From Leptospira dzoumogneensis (GTDB taxonomy: Bacteria > Spirochaetota > Leptospiria > Leptospirales > Leptospiraceae): 64,000 nt of DNA. The DNA lies in contig NZ_RQHS01000003.1 in the NCBI RefSeq assembly GCF_004770895.1, forward strand, positions 26,575 to 90,574, in the 5' to 3' direction. This document shows positions 51,901 to 61,286 of the stretch, one piece after another. How positions within the stretch are numbered: the stretch's first letter is position 1; every line of letters starts with the position of its first letter. The notes below the pieces were generated by a model. It was not told the DNA's origin, searched no databases, and saw only the letters and a list, made by a program, of their open reading frames with translations. The translations under genes and the position numbers were made by a program.

Positions 51901-54900
51901 GAATAACGTGTAGTTTTTCCTTGTTGTGTAGAAGAAATTACCTGGCCGAGTTCATTTCTCTCCTCAACGATTTCCTTAATTAGATTTCCGTTAAGAAGTT
52001 CTCTGGTTTTGGAGACCAAACCCGAATTCTCGGATTCGATTACTCTTCCATCATTTCTTTCACTTTTGGTTTGGTTTCCCTCCTGGTCATACGTATAATC
52101 CGTCCAGGAAAAGGGATTGGATCCTTCTAAGTATGGATCGATTTTTCTGGTAACCTGACCTTCCAAATTCCGGCGAGTCTCCTCTACCAGAACATATCCG
52201 TTTACCAGGCTGCTTCTTCTTTTAGAAACTTTGGTAATATTATTACTCAAGTCTTCCTGCCAAGTCTCACCATTACTACGGCGGAAGATTTTTCGGACAA
52301 GCTGATTCTCTAGATCCCCGGTATTTTCATATTCGATTTTTTCGGACCAGTCGTTCTCTCCCGGCAGATAACTTTTTGATGGCCTGCCCTGAGAATCGTA
52401 TTCTGTTCTGGAAATCCCTCCGTTTTCGTCCGTACTGGATAATTCCAAACCATTCGAAAAATCATAAGTTTTTAATGTGACCTGACCCAAACCATTGGTC
52501 AGCTTAAGGGGGTATTTATGTAGAATATTATCATATTCTACAGCGATCAAATTTCCGTTAGACTCTTTTACAAGGCTTGGATTCCCATAAGAGTCATAAG
52601 CCTGGATTTCTTCGGTTTTCCAAACACCGGGACTCATCGCCTCTTTTACTGCGGATATTTGAAAATTAGAATATTCTATTTTTCTATGAGAGACTAGTTC
52701 TCCATTTTTCAAAACTTGGATATCTACAGGCTTTCCTAAAACGCCCTCATTCCAATCGTTCAGATAAGAGACTTTTTCGCCGGCGGTGGTCCCGTTGATA
52801 CTCGTGTCCTTTCTAATAATATTCCCGTAAGTATCATAAGTTTTAGTGACTGTAGAAGATTGGAATAACTGCCCTCCTCTATATACATTCTCCAAAATAT
52901 CCGTTTCTAAGATCTGTATCCCTCCATTCGAGGAAAAAGATCTTTGGAGATTCTTAAAAGATTCTGAAATTTTGATCCCATTCTTGAATTTTGTCTGAGT
53001 TGTAGGAATTCCGACAGCCTCTAAATAAGTAGAATCATATTTTGTTTCCGTAATTGAATTGGAGATAGTATCCTTTTCTTCTACCTTTTGGAACCCTAAA
53101 TATCCGGAATTCCTGAACCCGCCTCTATAAAATCTGGAGAAGAAGTACTTGTATGAATTTTCCCCGAAGATCCTAGACCCGGCCTTTTGAGAAAGTTTGG
53201 ATATTAAAAAATCGGAAAATACTAAAGGAAGGATTTCGGGACGACTCGGATCATACAAACCCGATCCGTTTGCTGTAGGATGATTTTTAGAAAGAGAATA
53301 TTCTAATTGAACACTTACATTCCCGTCGGAAACATAAGAACCATTTTCTACCTTCGTCAAAAGTCCTGCAGGAACCTCGGAACGAAATCTCAAAAGATGT
53401 AATTCTAAATTAGACTCATGAGGGAAATGGCGGTAACCGACCGTATTCACGAATGGAATACTGGAAGGTAAAAGATACTGCAGAGGTTTTTTATCCCCGT
53501 TCAAACCTAAAAGTTCGGGCTTACCGTCCCCATTGATATCTAAGGGAAGAAGGTATCCTCCGGTATTCCAAGATTCGTCTCCATCCGGAGAATAGAACAA
53601 ATTTCCATCCGAGTCAGTTTTAGAATAAGAAACGATTAGTTTAGATTCGGAGGAATCATATCGGACAAAATCCGCTCTTCCGTCCCCGTTTAGATCCGTG
53701 AATTCCTTTCTGTTTCTCCAATTGAAATAAGCATTGTCCGAAGAACTTCCAGAAAGATTTGCGGAGGGAAGATAATCTTTCAGATCTATTGAAGTTTCAT
53801 AATATGTTATATTCGTAATGTTTACCGAAAAATTCCGAACGGTTATCGTCTGAGGAAGAGAATCCTCATCCTCATTGTCCGGTTCTTCCGTAGTGCTTAC
53901 ATTTGCTCTTAGAATATCCGGGACCCCGTCTCCATTTAAGTCCTGAGTAAAATCCTGATTCCAATATAAGGAAAAACCGGGAAGATAATCAGACTGAGAA
54001 GTATCGTACACTTGTACCGTAAAATACGGATTCGTAAGATCGGAATAATTATAAGTGACCTTATCCTTAATCCCATCTCCTGTAAGATCTATCTCAACAT
54101 AAGCTTGGCTGGTAGCGGAAGAATTCTGTTGTTGTTTGGAGGCAAAAGCACCGTTCACACTCATTGTTTGGTAGGCCGCACCCCCATTGGTCCTAAATTT
54201 TCTTCCATCGAATGGATAATAGTGGATCGTCCCCTGGCTTGTAGCCCCGGAGAAAAATGCAAAATCAGGATAACCGTCCCCATTCAGATCCGAAATAAAT
54301 TGGTCCCCGTCATTCCCGAAAGAAGATCTGGAAATTTCAGTTTCCTCTAACTCTACTAAATTCCCGTTTTTAAAATCATAGAATGTTAAGATCAATCTTG
54401 GATCCGAAGTCCCGCTGATCCTAAGCAGATCCGGGATACCGTTCCTATCCATATCCACAAATCCCTGGAAAGGATTTCCCGGATCCGTAATATTCAATAA
54501 TTGTGATTTTTGGAAACCTGAACCGGTGGAAAGATAGATCTGGATCTTAGTGGAAGTTTTAGCCTGTAAAAAATCGGTCTTTCCATCCCCATTTACATCC
54601 GCCAAAAAATGATACGCCTTACTTTGCTGCAGGTTTTCCGCGATCAGTTCGGAATATTCAACCGAGTTTAGATCCGGACCATAATACACGATCCCTTTAG
54701 CGCCGTTCGATCTCAGCACCAAAAAATCAGTCTTCCCATCTCCATTAAAATCCCCCGGAAAAATTTTACCTTCCGTAGTGACTCCGATCGGATTTCCCTT
54801 GGATACTCCGCTCAAAGAGATCGGATCCGAGTTCTCAGTATCCCAAGAGGAAAATTTAGAAACTGAAAATCTTTGGCTGTCCATATTACCCAGTACACGG

Positions 54901-56144
54901 ACCATCTCAGGACTTCCATCCCCGTCTACATCCGCAGGAACGGCAAATGACATTTCCACACCATTCGTACAAATGTCCTGGAAACTCTCTACTCCCCCCT
55001 TGCAAAGAAGAGGAGCGGTGTGTCCACTCGCCAGAATACAACCATAATCCGCGGTACATGCACAGGCTGCAGCGGTAGTATCGCAGAAAAACTTTATATT
55101 CGGATCGGAGGCTCTATAAGAATTTTGGAATGTTTTTCCGGAAGACTGCACATACTGAGCCTGAGTAGACCTAGTCGAATAGGAAAATACGATCGGTTTA
55201 TAATTTTTACGATGGAAAGAAGAAAGGAATGTCTCTCCGTCAATAATATCATAATCAAATTCGTAAACTTCGCTTAAATTTTCCGAGCCGGAAGAGTCTT
55301 TCGCATATACTTCAATTTTTTCTAATCTTTTCTTACGAGATAAGGATTTGGTAAGAGAAAATACTTTTTCCGCAAATCTGGTCGAACTGTCCTCATAAAT
55401 AAAAAGTATTCGTCCATTTCCCCTGGCATAAACGATCTCTTTCGGCAAAACATCGGCAGATTGTAAATTTTCAGGATCGTATTGGATATCGTAACCGTTC
55501 CCGAATCTATCTCTAACCTTATCCAAATAAAAAGCGATTGGCACTCCATCGCCATCCAATCTGGAATTTGAACCTCCGGAAAAGTTTTTACCATATTCAT
55601 AAATGATCCCGTTTTTATCCCGGACCTTCCAAATAGAACTGTCGAACTCAACCTTAGAAAAACTTTCGAATTTGAATTTATAATTTCCGTTCGTATCGGA
55701 GATCATCTCGCCAAATTGAGAAGATATGTATCCATCAGAAGGAACAAAATGAACTCCCAGGTTCGGATTTTTAGAGATCTGAGGAAATCCACCCAAGGAC
55801 CAACCCTTCCCTAAGATCCCGTAACCTGATCCGGAATATTGGATATTGATAGAAGGTACAACATCTCCGGTCCCGGGAGGCACTTGGATAGAAAGTGAAA
55901 AACCAGGCTTACCGGAAGAATTCACACGAATCTCCGGAAACGGAAGAGGTATCTCGGTCTCTAATCCGAAAAATGTGGAGAAAAAAGAATAGATCGGGCG
56001 AAGAGGATTCCATGCTAAAAGCAGGATCGCACTGCAGAATATAAGAATTACATAATATTTTCCGGTCCTAAACATTAGCTTGCCAAATCCTTTCGTAAAT
56101 TTCCGGATTTTACTCCGGAAGGGAATTAGCCGAGCTGTGAGCAC
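48984..56144 (-). CDS. Giant SpvB-VCBS-RHS protein with hydrophobic C-terminal tip (putative polymorphic toxin)
   Basis: 2386 residues. An N-terminal membrane segment (about 32-50) is followed by an SpvB-type domain (about 75-300; PSINIQYSGSGYGILGKGWS), then nine or so FG-GAP/VCBS calcium-binding repeats (DVDGDGSPE, DFNGDGKTD, DLNGDGYPD, ... about 400-875), YD/RHS repeats (about 1180-1750), an unusual hydrophobic insert (about 1870-1930), and the RHS core (about 1965-2080: HPDHLGS, RYYDPLIGRFLQAD, DPSGN). After the core comes a tip of about 300 residues, very rich in Ala, Gly and Val with several membrane-length stretches, ending RTCGGTL. The architecture is that of a delivered polymorphic toxin; the pore-type tip is inference. 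Start GTG at 56144 or ATG at 56075 (AGGA upstream). Confidence 0.9.
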   Translation of the reverse strand: MLTARLIPFRSKIRKFTKGFGKLMFRTGKYYVILIFCSAILLLAWNPLRPIYSFFSTFFGLETEIPLPFPEIRVNSSGKPGFSLSIQVPPGTGDVVPSINIQYSGSGYGILGKGWSLGGFPQISKNPNLGVHFVPSDGYISSQFGEMISDTNGNYKFKFESFSKVEFDSSIWKVRDKNGIIYEYGKNFSGGSNSRLDGDGVPIAFYLDKVRDRFGNGYDIQYDPENLQSADVLPKEIVYARGNGRILFIYEDSSTRFAEKVFSLTKSLSRKKRLEKIEVYAKDSSGSENLSEVYEFDYDIIDGETFLSSFHRKNYKPIVFSYSTRSTQAQYVQSSGKTFQNSYRASDPNIKFFCDTTAAACACTADYGCILASGHTAPLLCKGGVESFQDICTNGVEMSFAVPADVDGDGSPEMVRVLGNMDSQRFSVSKFSSWDTENSDPISLSGVSKGNPIGVTTEGKIFPGDFNGDGKTDFLVLRSNGAKGIVYYGPDLNSVEYSELIAENLQQSKAYHFLADVNGDGKTDFLQAKTSTKIQIYLSTGSGFQKSQLLNITDPGNPFQGFVDMDRNGIPDLLRISGTSDPRLILTFYDFKNGNLVELEETEISRSSFGNDGDQFISDLNGDGYPDFAFFSGATSQGTIHYYPFDGRKFRTNGGAAYQTMSVNGAFASKQQQNSSATSQAYVEIDLTGDGIKDKVTYNYSDLTNPYFTVQVYDTSQSDYLPGFSLYWNQDFTQDLNGDGVPDILRANVSTTEEPDNEDEDSLPQTITVRNFSVNITNITYYETSIDLKDYLPSANLSGSSSDNAYFNWRNRKEFTDLNGDGRADFVRYDSSESKLIVSYSKTDSDGNLFYSPDGDESWNTGGYLLPLDINGDGKPELLGLNGDKKPLQYLLPSSIPFVNTVGYRHFPHESNLELHLLRFRSEVPAGLLTKVENGSYVSDGNVSVQLEYSLSKNHPTANGSGLYDPSRPEILPLVFSDFLISKLSQKAGSRIFGENSYKYFFSRFYRGGFRNSGYLGFQKVEEKDTISNSITETKYDSTYLEAVGIPTTQTKFKNGIKISESFKNLQRSFSSNGGIQILETDILENVYRGGQLFQSSTVTKTYDTYGNIIRKDTSINGTTAGEKVSYLNDWNEGVLGKPVDIQVLKNGELVSHRKIEYSNFQISAVKEAMSPGVWKTEEIQAYDSYGNPSLVKESNGNLIAVEYDNILHKYPLKLTNGLGQVTLKTYDFSNGLELSSTDENGGISRTEYDSQGRPSKSYLPGENDWSEKIEYENTGDLENQLVRKIFRRSNGETWQEDLSNNITKVSKRRSSLVNGYVLVEETRRNLEGQVTRKIDPYLEGSNPFSWTDYTYDQEGNQTKSERNDGRVIESENSGLVSKTRELLNGNLIKEIVEERNELGQVISSTQQGKTTRYSYDPAGRVSSIIDPESGTTSIETDFGGRRTKVVHPDSGKIEYEYDPNSGKLSKQKYQNGSSIQYSYDGLGRVSQIKGDSPGTGAVYYTYEYDDPEKENGIGRLTKVIDPLGTTEFGYDLRGNQNLIVKKLTEEDLKFVIRKKYNLQNQIEETIYPDGSIAKSLYSEAGFLSGITLTPGDGSGSDFPIVQYQGPILEDGELKIQRKLGNGVRTDIYYDLINRRPTRFVTVKDTEIYQSIEYNYDQFGNYLSILDKKNPARTQNFQYDPVNRLVAASGVYGTEEYTYSDSGKLLQKGNLSYLYENPSHKNAVTKVTGQNHSYQYSYDGSGNIISRNGENFRYDPFQKLKEIQTEDQDSIRFDYDFSGTRIRKTKSSDSSKTISLGGLYEVSISPGKSPQHTLYFRGNSGDLVAQWTRTDAVLVNYQGDTIASVSSGIETSWKTFAWAAKDNSIRGIKYLFLVPGTNLGFLYITILLGLGFGLLSFREGLWRSVLKFTSPILIVSFSNCSVLMPGGNGNPPWLVPPQFDSNTPNVNTPYEPGGPGSGAGLPVGGFLFLHPDHLGSITMATDGNGNRIAGGDQGGASHISYKPYGEIQRNDSSGPDVFRYKYNGQEEDKETGLYYFKARYYDPLIGRFLQADSVMDTSRPMGMDLYMYTEGNPIRYTDPSGNSILSSFLERNGLGFLNFSISLSTFFQNAFYVSAQRWSDAGLGVALAINPMAVIGTALGIGAVASIAAVAVVATGIGLALGAGIVALGAATLAAATAVTLGAALAVVAAATGIAAATLAAVWAASAAGTAALVAMGALSVVSALVTTALALAVATALLVCYLIPVLVYTGLGVGVLAVGSVLSPFTLQAYVAGGYSKSSFNNIHWDEKNARIAGCYAAAISFGVTAGAIGYFGYAAVVGQAPIVGKIVEYGSFAFTAKSALDQDWESVGIDLLSYGIKLIWEKDVPLGLIIKAGAATQRTCGGTL

Positions 56145-56482
56145 TTCACCTAAGGGTGATCTTTATATATAAAAGCACTAACGCGTTTAAAATTTCCTAT
56201 GTCAAACATAAATATCCCAATTTAGGATATTAAAAGTCATAATATCCATATTCTTTTTTCAAATATACCGAATTGGAATTCGCATTAACTACTTATTTTG
56301 GAATTTGGAATCTATATTCCGCATGAATTCTCCAATTTAGCAAAAATGAAGTGTTCCCCAAAGGAACATACAATATTTAAAATATACCAATTTGGGATAT
56401 TTTGCAGAAATTAAAAATAATTTTCTTTCTTTTTACTCTAAGAAGTCAAATCCCATCTAAATAGAAGATCCCGATCTTTCAC
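56145..56482. promoter_or_regulatory. Divergent promoter region with repeated AATAT-CC-AATTT-GG-ATATT sites
   Basis: This 338-base gap lies between two divergent units. It holds the same 21-base palindrome-like motif at 56211-56231 (AATATCCCAATTTAGGATATT, two parts) and 56381-56401 (AATATACCAATTTGGGATATT), with a degenerate copy at 56262-56280 (AATATACCGAATTGGAATT). Such spaced dyads are typical operators of a dimeric regulator. The region is AT-rich; no gene fits it. Confidence 0.6.
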
Positions 56483-56503
56483 TTGGATCTTCTTCCGTGT
56501 TTT

Positions 56504-57370
56504 ATGTCTAAAAAATTTGCCTTTGTTTGTTTCGGGATCTTCTTCCCTTCTTATCTTTTCGCTTCTGAAATATTATTCAAGAATGGAGATGCTTATATCG
56601 CTGAAGAAGTTTCGGAAGAGCCGGGGTATATTCTTCTTTCCTGGAAAGAGAAAAGATACAAGGTCCCCAGGTCGGAACTCCAAAGAGTAGATCCAAGAAA
56701 AAAAGGACCGGATTCTTCTTATCGTTATTCCGAATTCAAATTGACCGATGGAACCCAACTCAAAGGGATCTTGATCGAAAAGAAAGAAAATAAACTTATC
56801 TTAAAAACCGAACTAGGTTTTGTGGAGCTGGATAGATATAAGATCCTCTCCCATAATTTCGAAGATATACCTTCCGAATCACCTATCATTCCGGAAAAGT
56901 ATCTATTAGAAACTTCTAAACAAATAGAATGGAGGATCGGATTTTTCGGTTCAGGATATTATTCCTGGGGACCATGGGGTCGGACATTCCCGATTACATA
57001 CGGAGGAGGTGTATTTTTAGAAAGGGATACAAACTCCAAGTTTTGGTTCTACGGAGTTTCTTCAGAGGCATCTATCGGAAAAGGTAAGAATGGAAGCCTA
57101 AGTATATGGAGCCAGTCCGCTTATCTTGGAAGATATTACGGAAATTCTTCTCCGTATTGGTTATTGGGAGCCGGTTTTAGTAATCTAATTCGAACCGGAG
57201 ACGAAAAGGTCTCAGCGGCCAATCCCGATCTGATTTTTGAATTTGGCTGGAATTGGCAGACTGAATCCAGATCTTCCATCCGGGTGGGCATTCGCTCTCA
57301 ATGTAGTATAGAAGAAGGTTCCAACTTTTGCAGGTCAGGCCTCCGATTCTCCTGGGGGTTTGCGATATGA
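56504..57370 (+). CDS. Exported protein with beta-barrel-like C-terminus (288 aa)
   Basis: A signal peptide (FAFVCFGIFFPSYLFAS) precedes a small domain with SPRY-free, charged beta strands (residues about 25-110: EILFKNGDAYIAEEVSEEPG) and an aromatic, Gly/Ser-rich C-terminal part (about 130-288) with alternating strands ending FSWGFAI, consistent with an outer-membrane barrel. No family is recognised. ATG at 56504 is preferred over a TTG at 56483. Its TGA overlaps the next ATG. Confidence 0.75.
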   Translation: MSKKFAFVCFGIFFPSYLFASEILFKNGDAYIAEEVSEEPGYILLSWKEKRYKVPRSELQRVDPRKKGPDSSYRYSEFKLTDGTQLKGILIEKKENKLILKTELGFVELDRYKILSHNFEDIPSESPIIPEKYLLETSKQIEWRIGFFGSGYYSWGPWGRTFPITYGGGVFLERDTNSKFWFYGVSSEASIGKGKNGSLSIWSQSAYLGRYYGNSSPYWLLGAGFSNLIRTGDEKVSAANPDLIFEFGWNWQTESRSSIRVGIRSQCSIEEGSNFCRSGLRFSWGFAI

Positions 57371-58728
57371 GAAGAATATATTCTATTTTTTTAATTCTTT
57401 CCATAACTCCGCAACTTTACTTCTGCAATACATCCGGACTGTCTGAAATTTTAGGGGAAGAATCTTCCAGAGCAGAATTTGCATTTGTAGCAAAATTAGG
57501 TCCTAACTCTGCAGTTCTTTCTTGGAATTGTTCTCATCCTGCAAAAGGTACAATGTATACAAGTGATGGGATCCTTCCCAGTGCACACTTATCTAAAACT
57601 CATTTTTTAGAATGGAAAAACTTAAATTCGAACACTTCTTATAAAGTGATCTTAACCTGCGGTTCTCAAAAGATAGAAGAAGGAAGTATATTGGAATTTA
57701 CTACCTGGATCTCGAACGATCCTCCCAAAACTAGAGGGATTTGGATTTTAGGCGGTATCGGGAACGATGGACTACCGATCAAAGAAGTGGATCTATTTGA
57801 TCCGGTGACGGATTCCTGGTATTCTTCCATTACGAATATTCCTAGTCCCAGGATATTTGCGTCCATATTACATCATAAAAACAAAATATACGTGATCGGA
57901 GGAATGGAGAATATTTCGGGAACCTATGTTTCTTCTTCCAAGGTGGAAGTGTATGATCCTTATGCGGATCTTTGGGAAACAAAGTCTTCATTGCCTTCGG
58001 GTTCTATCGGTGCAGTGGCGGGTTCCGTGGGAGATGAGATCTATATTCTTTCCGGTTCTAATTCCACCGATATGACAAACGGTCCCGTATTTAATACAAT
58101 TCTAAAGTTTTATCCTGAACTTGGAATTAGCGGCCAATGGATCTCTTTTTCTTCCGCATCTACCATATTTAGCAGAGTGGATATGTCAGGTTGCGCGATT
58201 AATGGTGTGATTTTTTATACGGGCGGCAGGACCTATAATAGCGGGAGTGCGAACTCGAGCACGGATGGTTTTGCCGCTTCTGCGAATACTACTACTTCTT
58301 TTAGCGAGCCTAGTTTAGGAGAATCTAAACATGGAGCTGCCGGAGTTTGTATTTTACCTTCTTCCCAAGATCCTTTTCCCGCGGATGGGGTTTATTTTGC
58401 GGTTGTAGGAGGTTCAACAGGCTCCGGAAATGTGTTCCAACCTGCGACTTCTATTATTCCCACGAATAGAACCGAATTTTATCAGTTGGGTTCTGGGTCT
58501 TTTTCTTTAGGTCCGAGTCTTCCTGCTTCTTTATATTTTCCTGCAGTCCAAACTTCTTACGAGACTCGTAAAATTTTCTCTTTTGGAGGAGCTTCTTCCA
58601 TTAATATTCCTGAAAATACCGTGTATTCTTTGGATTCAGGAAATCCTTTGGGTTCTGCTTGGACAACTCATTCTTTATCTATGCCAAGAAGAAGATATGC
58701 TCATAAAGCGGTTCGGATCGACAGATGA
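57367..58728 (+). CDS. Kelch-repeat lipoprotein
   Basis: 453 residues from ATG at 57367 (overlapping the previous stop, ATGA). The signal peptide ends in a lipobox-like QLYFC. An FnIII-like domain (residues about 35-130: AVLSWNCSHPAKGTMYTSDG) is followed by a kelch beta-propeller (GIWILGGIGNDGLPIKEVDLFD; IYVIGGMENIS; KVEVYDPYADLWE; IYILSGSN; SFGGASS). Kelch propellers bind ligands or proteins; probably surface or periplasmic. The next gene overlaps its stop as well. Confidence 0.85.
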   Translation: MRRIYSIFLILSITPQLYFCNTSGLSEILGEESSRAEFAFVAKLGPNSAVLSWNCSHPAKGTMYTSDGILPSAHLSKTHFLEWKNLNSNTSYKVILTCGSQKIEEGSILEFTTWISNDPPKTRGIWILGGIGNDGLPIKEVDLFDPVTDSWYSSITNIPSPRIFASILHHKNKIYVIGGMENISGTYVSSSKVEVYDPYADLWETKSSLPSGSIGAVAGSVGDEIYILSGSNSTDMTNGPVFNTILKFYPELGISGQWISFSSASTIFSRVDMSGCAINGVIFYTGGRTYNSGSANSSTDGFAASANTTTSFSEPSLGESKHGAAGVCILPSSQDPFPADGVYFAVVGGSTGSGNVFQPATSIIPTNRTEFYQLGSGSFSLGPSLPASLYFPAVQTSYETRKIFSFGGASSINIPENTVYSLDSGNPLGSAWTTHSLSMPRRRYAHKAVRIDR

Positions 58729-59339
58729 AAATACCGTTTTGGAAATCTGTAATTTTTAGAATAGTAGCCTTCTCTATTCTACTTATCTTTCCTTTATTTT
58801 TATTATCAGAAGAAGCTAGCGTAGAAAATAGTTGGATCCAAGAAGGAAACATTTTATTAGAGTCCAAACAATTCGAAGAAGCTTTACTATTAGCGAATTC
58901 TATTTTAGGATCGGACCCTTCCAATTCTAAGGCCGAATTTATCTTAACACAAGCCTGGATCGGGATCGGCAAAGAAGAAAAGAAAAATGGAAATTTCAAG
59001 AAAGCAAAAGAATATTTAGAAAAAGCGTATAGTAAATGGCCTTTGAATGAAAGTATTCGAAAGGAACTTGCAGAGTTAGAAAATAATCCACATCATTATA
59101 ATAAATTGCCCGTACAATACAGGGTCAATTCGATCGCCCAAAGCCTATCCAACAAGAATACGGAAGATCTAATATCGAGTGTCAACCTTCTGCGAATAGA
59201 AATAGAAAAATTAAAAATGGAATTGGAAACGGAAAGAATGGAACGCGAAAATAGAAATCGTTTTAACTGGACTTATCTACTTTTAAGCATACAAATTGCG
59301 GTTTTATTTGTAATATTTACTAAAATTAGAAAAGTATAA
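58725..59339 (+). CDS. Membrane protein with TPR and coiled coil (204 aa)
   Basis: An N-terminal signal anchor (VIFRIVAFSILLIFPLFLL) is followed by TPR-like helices (WIQEGNILLESKQFEEALLLAN; EYLEKAYSKWPLNES), a coiled coil (NLLRIEIEKLKMELETERM) and a C-terminal membrane segment (WTYLLLSIQIAVLFVIFT). Its start overlaps the kelch gene stop (ATGA). The three genes form one tightly coupled envelope operon. Confidence 0.8.
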   Translation: MKIPFWKSVIFRIVAFSILLIFPLFLLSEEASVENSWIQEGNILLESKQFEEALLLANSILGSDPSNSKAEFILTQAWIGIGKEEKKNGNFKKAKEYLEKAYSKWPLNESIRKELAELENNPHHYNKLPVQYRVNSIAQSLSNKNTEDLISSVNLLRIEIEKLKMELETERMERENRNRFNWTYLLLSIQIAVLFVIFTKIRKV

Positions 59340-59390
59340 TTCTATATTTGTAAATATTCGAGGACTATAAAGATCAAGAAAGACGAAAAC

Positions 59391-60065
59391 CTAAACGCTA
59401 AAAGCAATCCCTCTTTCCGCTGCAATCTCTCTGGCAGTTTTGCCGTCTTCCGTTTTTAGATCGGGATCCGCACCCTTCTTCAATAATAAAGAAACGATCT
59501 GTTCATTTCCTTGTCGAGACGCTGCGATATGAAGAGGAGAAAAACCGCCGTCTTGAGTGAAGTTAGGATCCGCACCGTTCTCCAAAAGTAATGCGACCGC
59601 ATCCGCCCTCCAAGAAGCCACGGCGGAATGTAATGCAGTATTACCGATCGATAATTTACTTTTTGATTTAGCGTGTATGTCCGCTCCCTTCTCCAATAAA
59701 AATTGAATAATGGAAAGTTTTCCGAAATGGGAAGCAAGATGTAAAGGTGTCCAGCCATCGGGACTATAAGAGTGAACGATACTCGGATTGGAGTCTACGA
59801 GTTCTTTCACTCTTTCCTCGTGTCCCAAAGCGGCCGCTTCGAATAGATTGAGCGGAATTCCCAAGGTAAGATACGAATTTACTATATCTTGTTTGCCGTA
59901 ATATAGAGCGAAAAGTACAGGAGTGATCCCTTCCGGATTTTGCTTGGAGGCGAGATCCGGACTTTCTCTCAAGGAATAGATCACTTGGGCTTTATGACCG
60001 GCGGCGATCATTTGGAACATATCGGAAATCAAGGAATAGGCCTCCGAAAAACAACGAAGGATCAT
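59391..60065 (-). CDS. Ankyrin-repeat protein
   Basis: 224 residues of ankyrin repeats. The classical pattern GWTPLHLASHFGKLSIIQFLLEKGADIHAK (two pieces), NTALHSAVASWRADAVALLLENGADP and FSPLHIAAS..EQIVSLLLKKGADPD covers about residues 95-215, with earlier weaker repeats. No signal or membrane segment is seen, so it is probably cytoplasmic and binds protein. ATG at 60065 or 60020 could start. Confidence 0.9.
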   Translation of the reverse strand: MILRCFSEAYSLISDMFQMIAAGHKAQVIYSLRESPDLASKQNPEGITPVLFALYYGKQDIVNSYLTLGIPLNLFEAAALGHEERVKELVDSNPSIVHSYSPDGWTPLHLASHFGKLSIIQFLLEKGADIHAKSKSKLSIGNTALHSAVASWRADAVALLLENGADPNFTQDGGFSPLHIAASRQGNEQIVSLLLKKGADPDLKTEDGKTAREIAAERGIAFSV

Positions 60066-60124
60066 CCATTCTTTTAATGCTTTGTCAATCCGGTTTCGAC
60101 CGAAGGTAAAGAATTCTATTGGAA

Positions 60125-61285
60125 TTATTCTTTGAGCTGTATTAGGTCGAAAGGTTGCAGATCCACAGAGATCGGTGCGGGAGTTAACAGCCGATTGTCT
60201 CTGGTATCGAACATTGTAACCCCCGGTTGAGAGAACTGAGTATTGGAAACATACAATATCTCGTCATCCGCAATCAAGATCGTAGTCAAACTCGCGTCAT
60301 AGGAAGAAGGAATAAAAAGTAAAGTCCCCAGCTTCTGCCCAGTGCTTGGATTAAATACTTGTAATGTTTTATTAAAAGAAGCATCCAGAACGCTCGCGTA
60401 ACCCAATTGCTCGTCTTTGATCTGCACTCCCAATATATCCCCACCGGCAGCGGCTTCCGAAAATAAAAAGCCGGAGCGAAAAGTCCGGGTAGAAAGTCTA
60501 AATGCCACAACCCCTCCGTCAATCTGGCTTAAAAAACCCATTCTATTCGCTGCCGCAAAAATTATATGGGTTTCTCCGAAAAGTTCCAATATCTGAGGTT
60601 TGCCCACTGGATTCGGAGAAGGGAATGTATAAACGGAAATGATAGAATCGGTTACCGTATCTATTTCTAAAAGAAGAGATCCCCAGGGACCGGGCGGAAA
60701 ATATCCGGTCGGATCATTTCGATCCAATCTTTGTAATACTACAAAAAGACTCGTGCCTACGATCTGCATTCCTGACATCTCGGGAAGATTATCAGGAACG
60801 GCACTAGGCTCGGAATATCCTCCCAGATCTATCTGTCCTAAACTTGCCCCAGTCAAAGGATGAATAATCCTTAATATTCTAGATCCATAAAGCGATATAT
60901 AAGCCTTATTCTGCCCTACTATCGCAATATCGGCGGGGTTTGTGCCGGAACCCATAGACCATTCGGATACGGTTTGGAATCCGAAATTAGGATCCAAAAC
61001 TTGGATACTATCCCTATTTAAACGATTTAGAATATATACCTTATCGTTACCGAATCTGGCAATAGCGTCGGAATGAATTGGAGTTAATCCGGGATAAGAA
61101 AGAAGAAGTTCAGGATTTACCACCTTAAATCTGCCTCCTCCCGCGAAATCAGTGGTTACCACTCCTATATTATTTGGGAGATTAGGAGTTAAGAATAAAG
61201 TATATAAGGGTGGTCTTTCTATATCTCCGCAGAAGGAAAAAAAGATCAATGAACCAGAAAGAAAAATTCGTGATAGAAATTTCAT
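60125..61285 (-). CDS. Beta-propeller-like lipoprotein downstream of the B12 receptor (BtuG-like candidate)
   Basis: 386 residues. The signal peptide ends in a lipobox-like FSFC, then GD. The body repeats short four-strand-like units (KVYILNRLNRDSIQVLDP; KAYISLYGSRILRIIHPLTG; SLFVVLQRLDRN; ILYVSNTQ) typical of YncE-type propellers. It begins one base after the TonB-dependent receptor gene ends and so is under the same cobalamin riboswitch. In Bacteroides the surface lipoprotein BtuG is a propeller that binds B12 and is encoded with BtuB. A BtuG-like capture role is inference from position and fold; no close sequence match is claimed. Confidence 0.75.
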   Translation of the reverse strand: MKFLSRIFLSGSLIFFSFCGDIERPPLYTLFLTPNLPNNIGVVTTDFAGGGRFKVVNPELLLSYPGLTPIHSDAIARFGNDKVYILNRLNRDSIQVLDPNFGFQTVSEWSMGSGTNPADIAIVGQNKAYISLYGSRILRIIHPLTGASLGQIDLGGYSEPSAVPDNLPEMSGMQIVGTSLFVVLQRLDRNDPTGYFPPGPWGSLLLEIDTVTDSIISVYTFPSPNPVGKPQILELFGETHIIFAAANRMGFLSQIDGGVVAFRLSTRTFRSGFLFSEAAAGGDILGVQIKDEQLGYASVLDASFNKTLQVFNPSTGQKLGTLLFIPSSYDASLTTILIADDEILYVSNTQFSQPGVTMFDTRDNRLLTPAPISVDLQPFDLIQLKE

Positions 61286-61286
61286 C

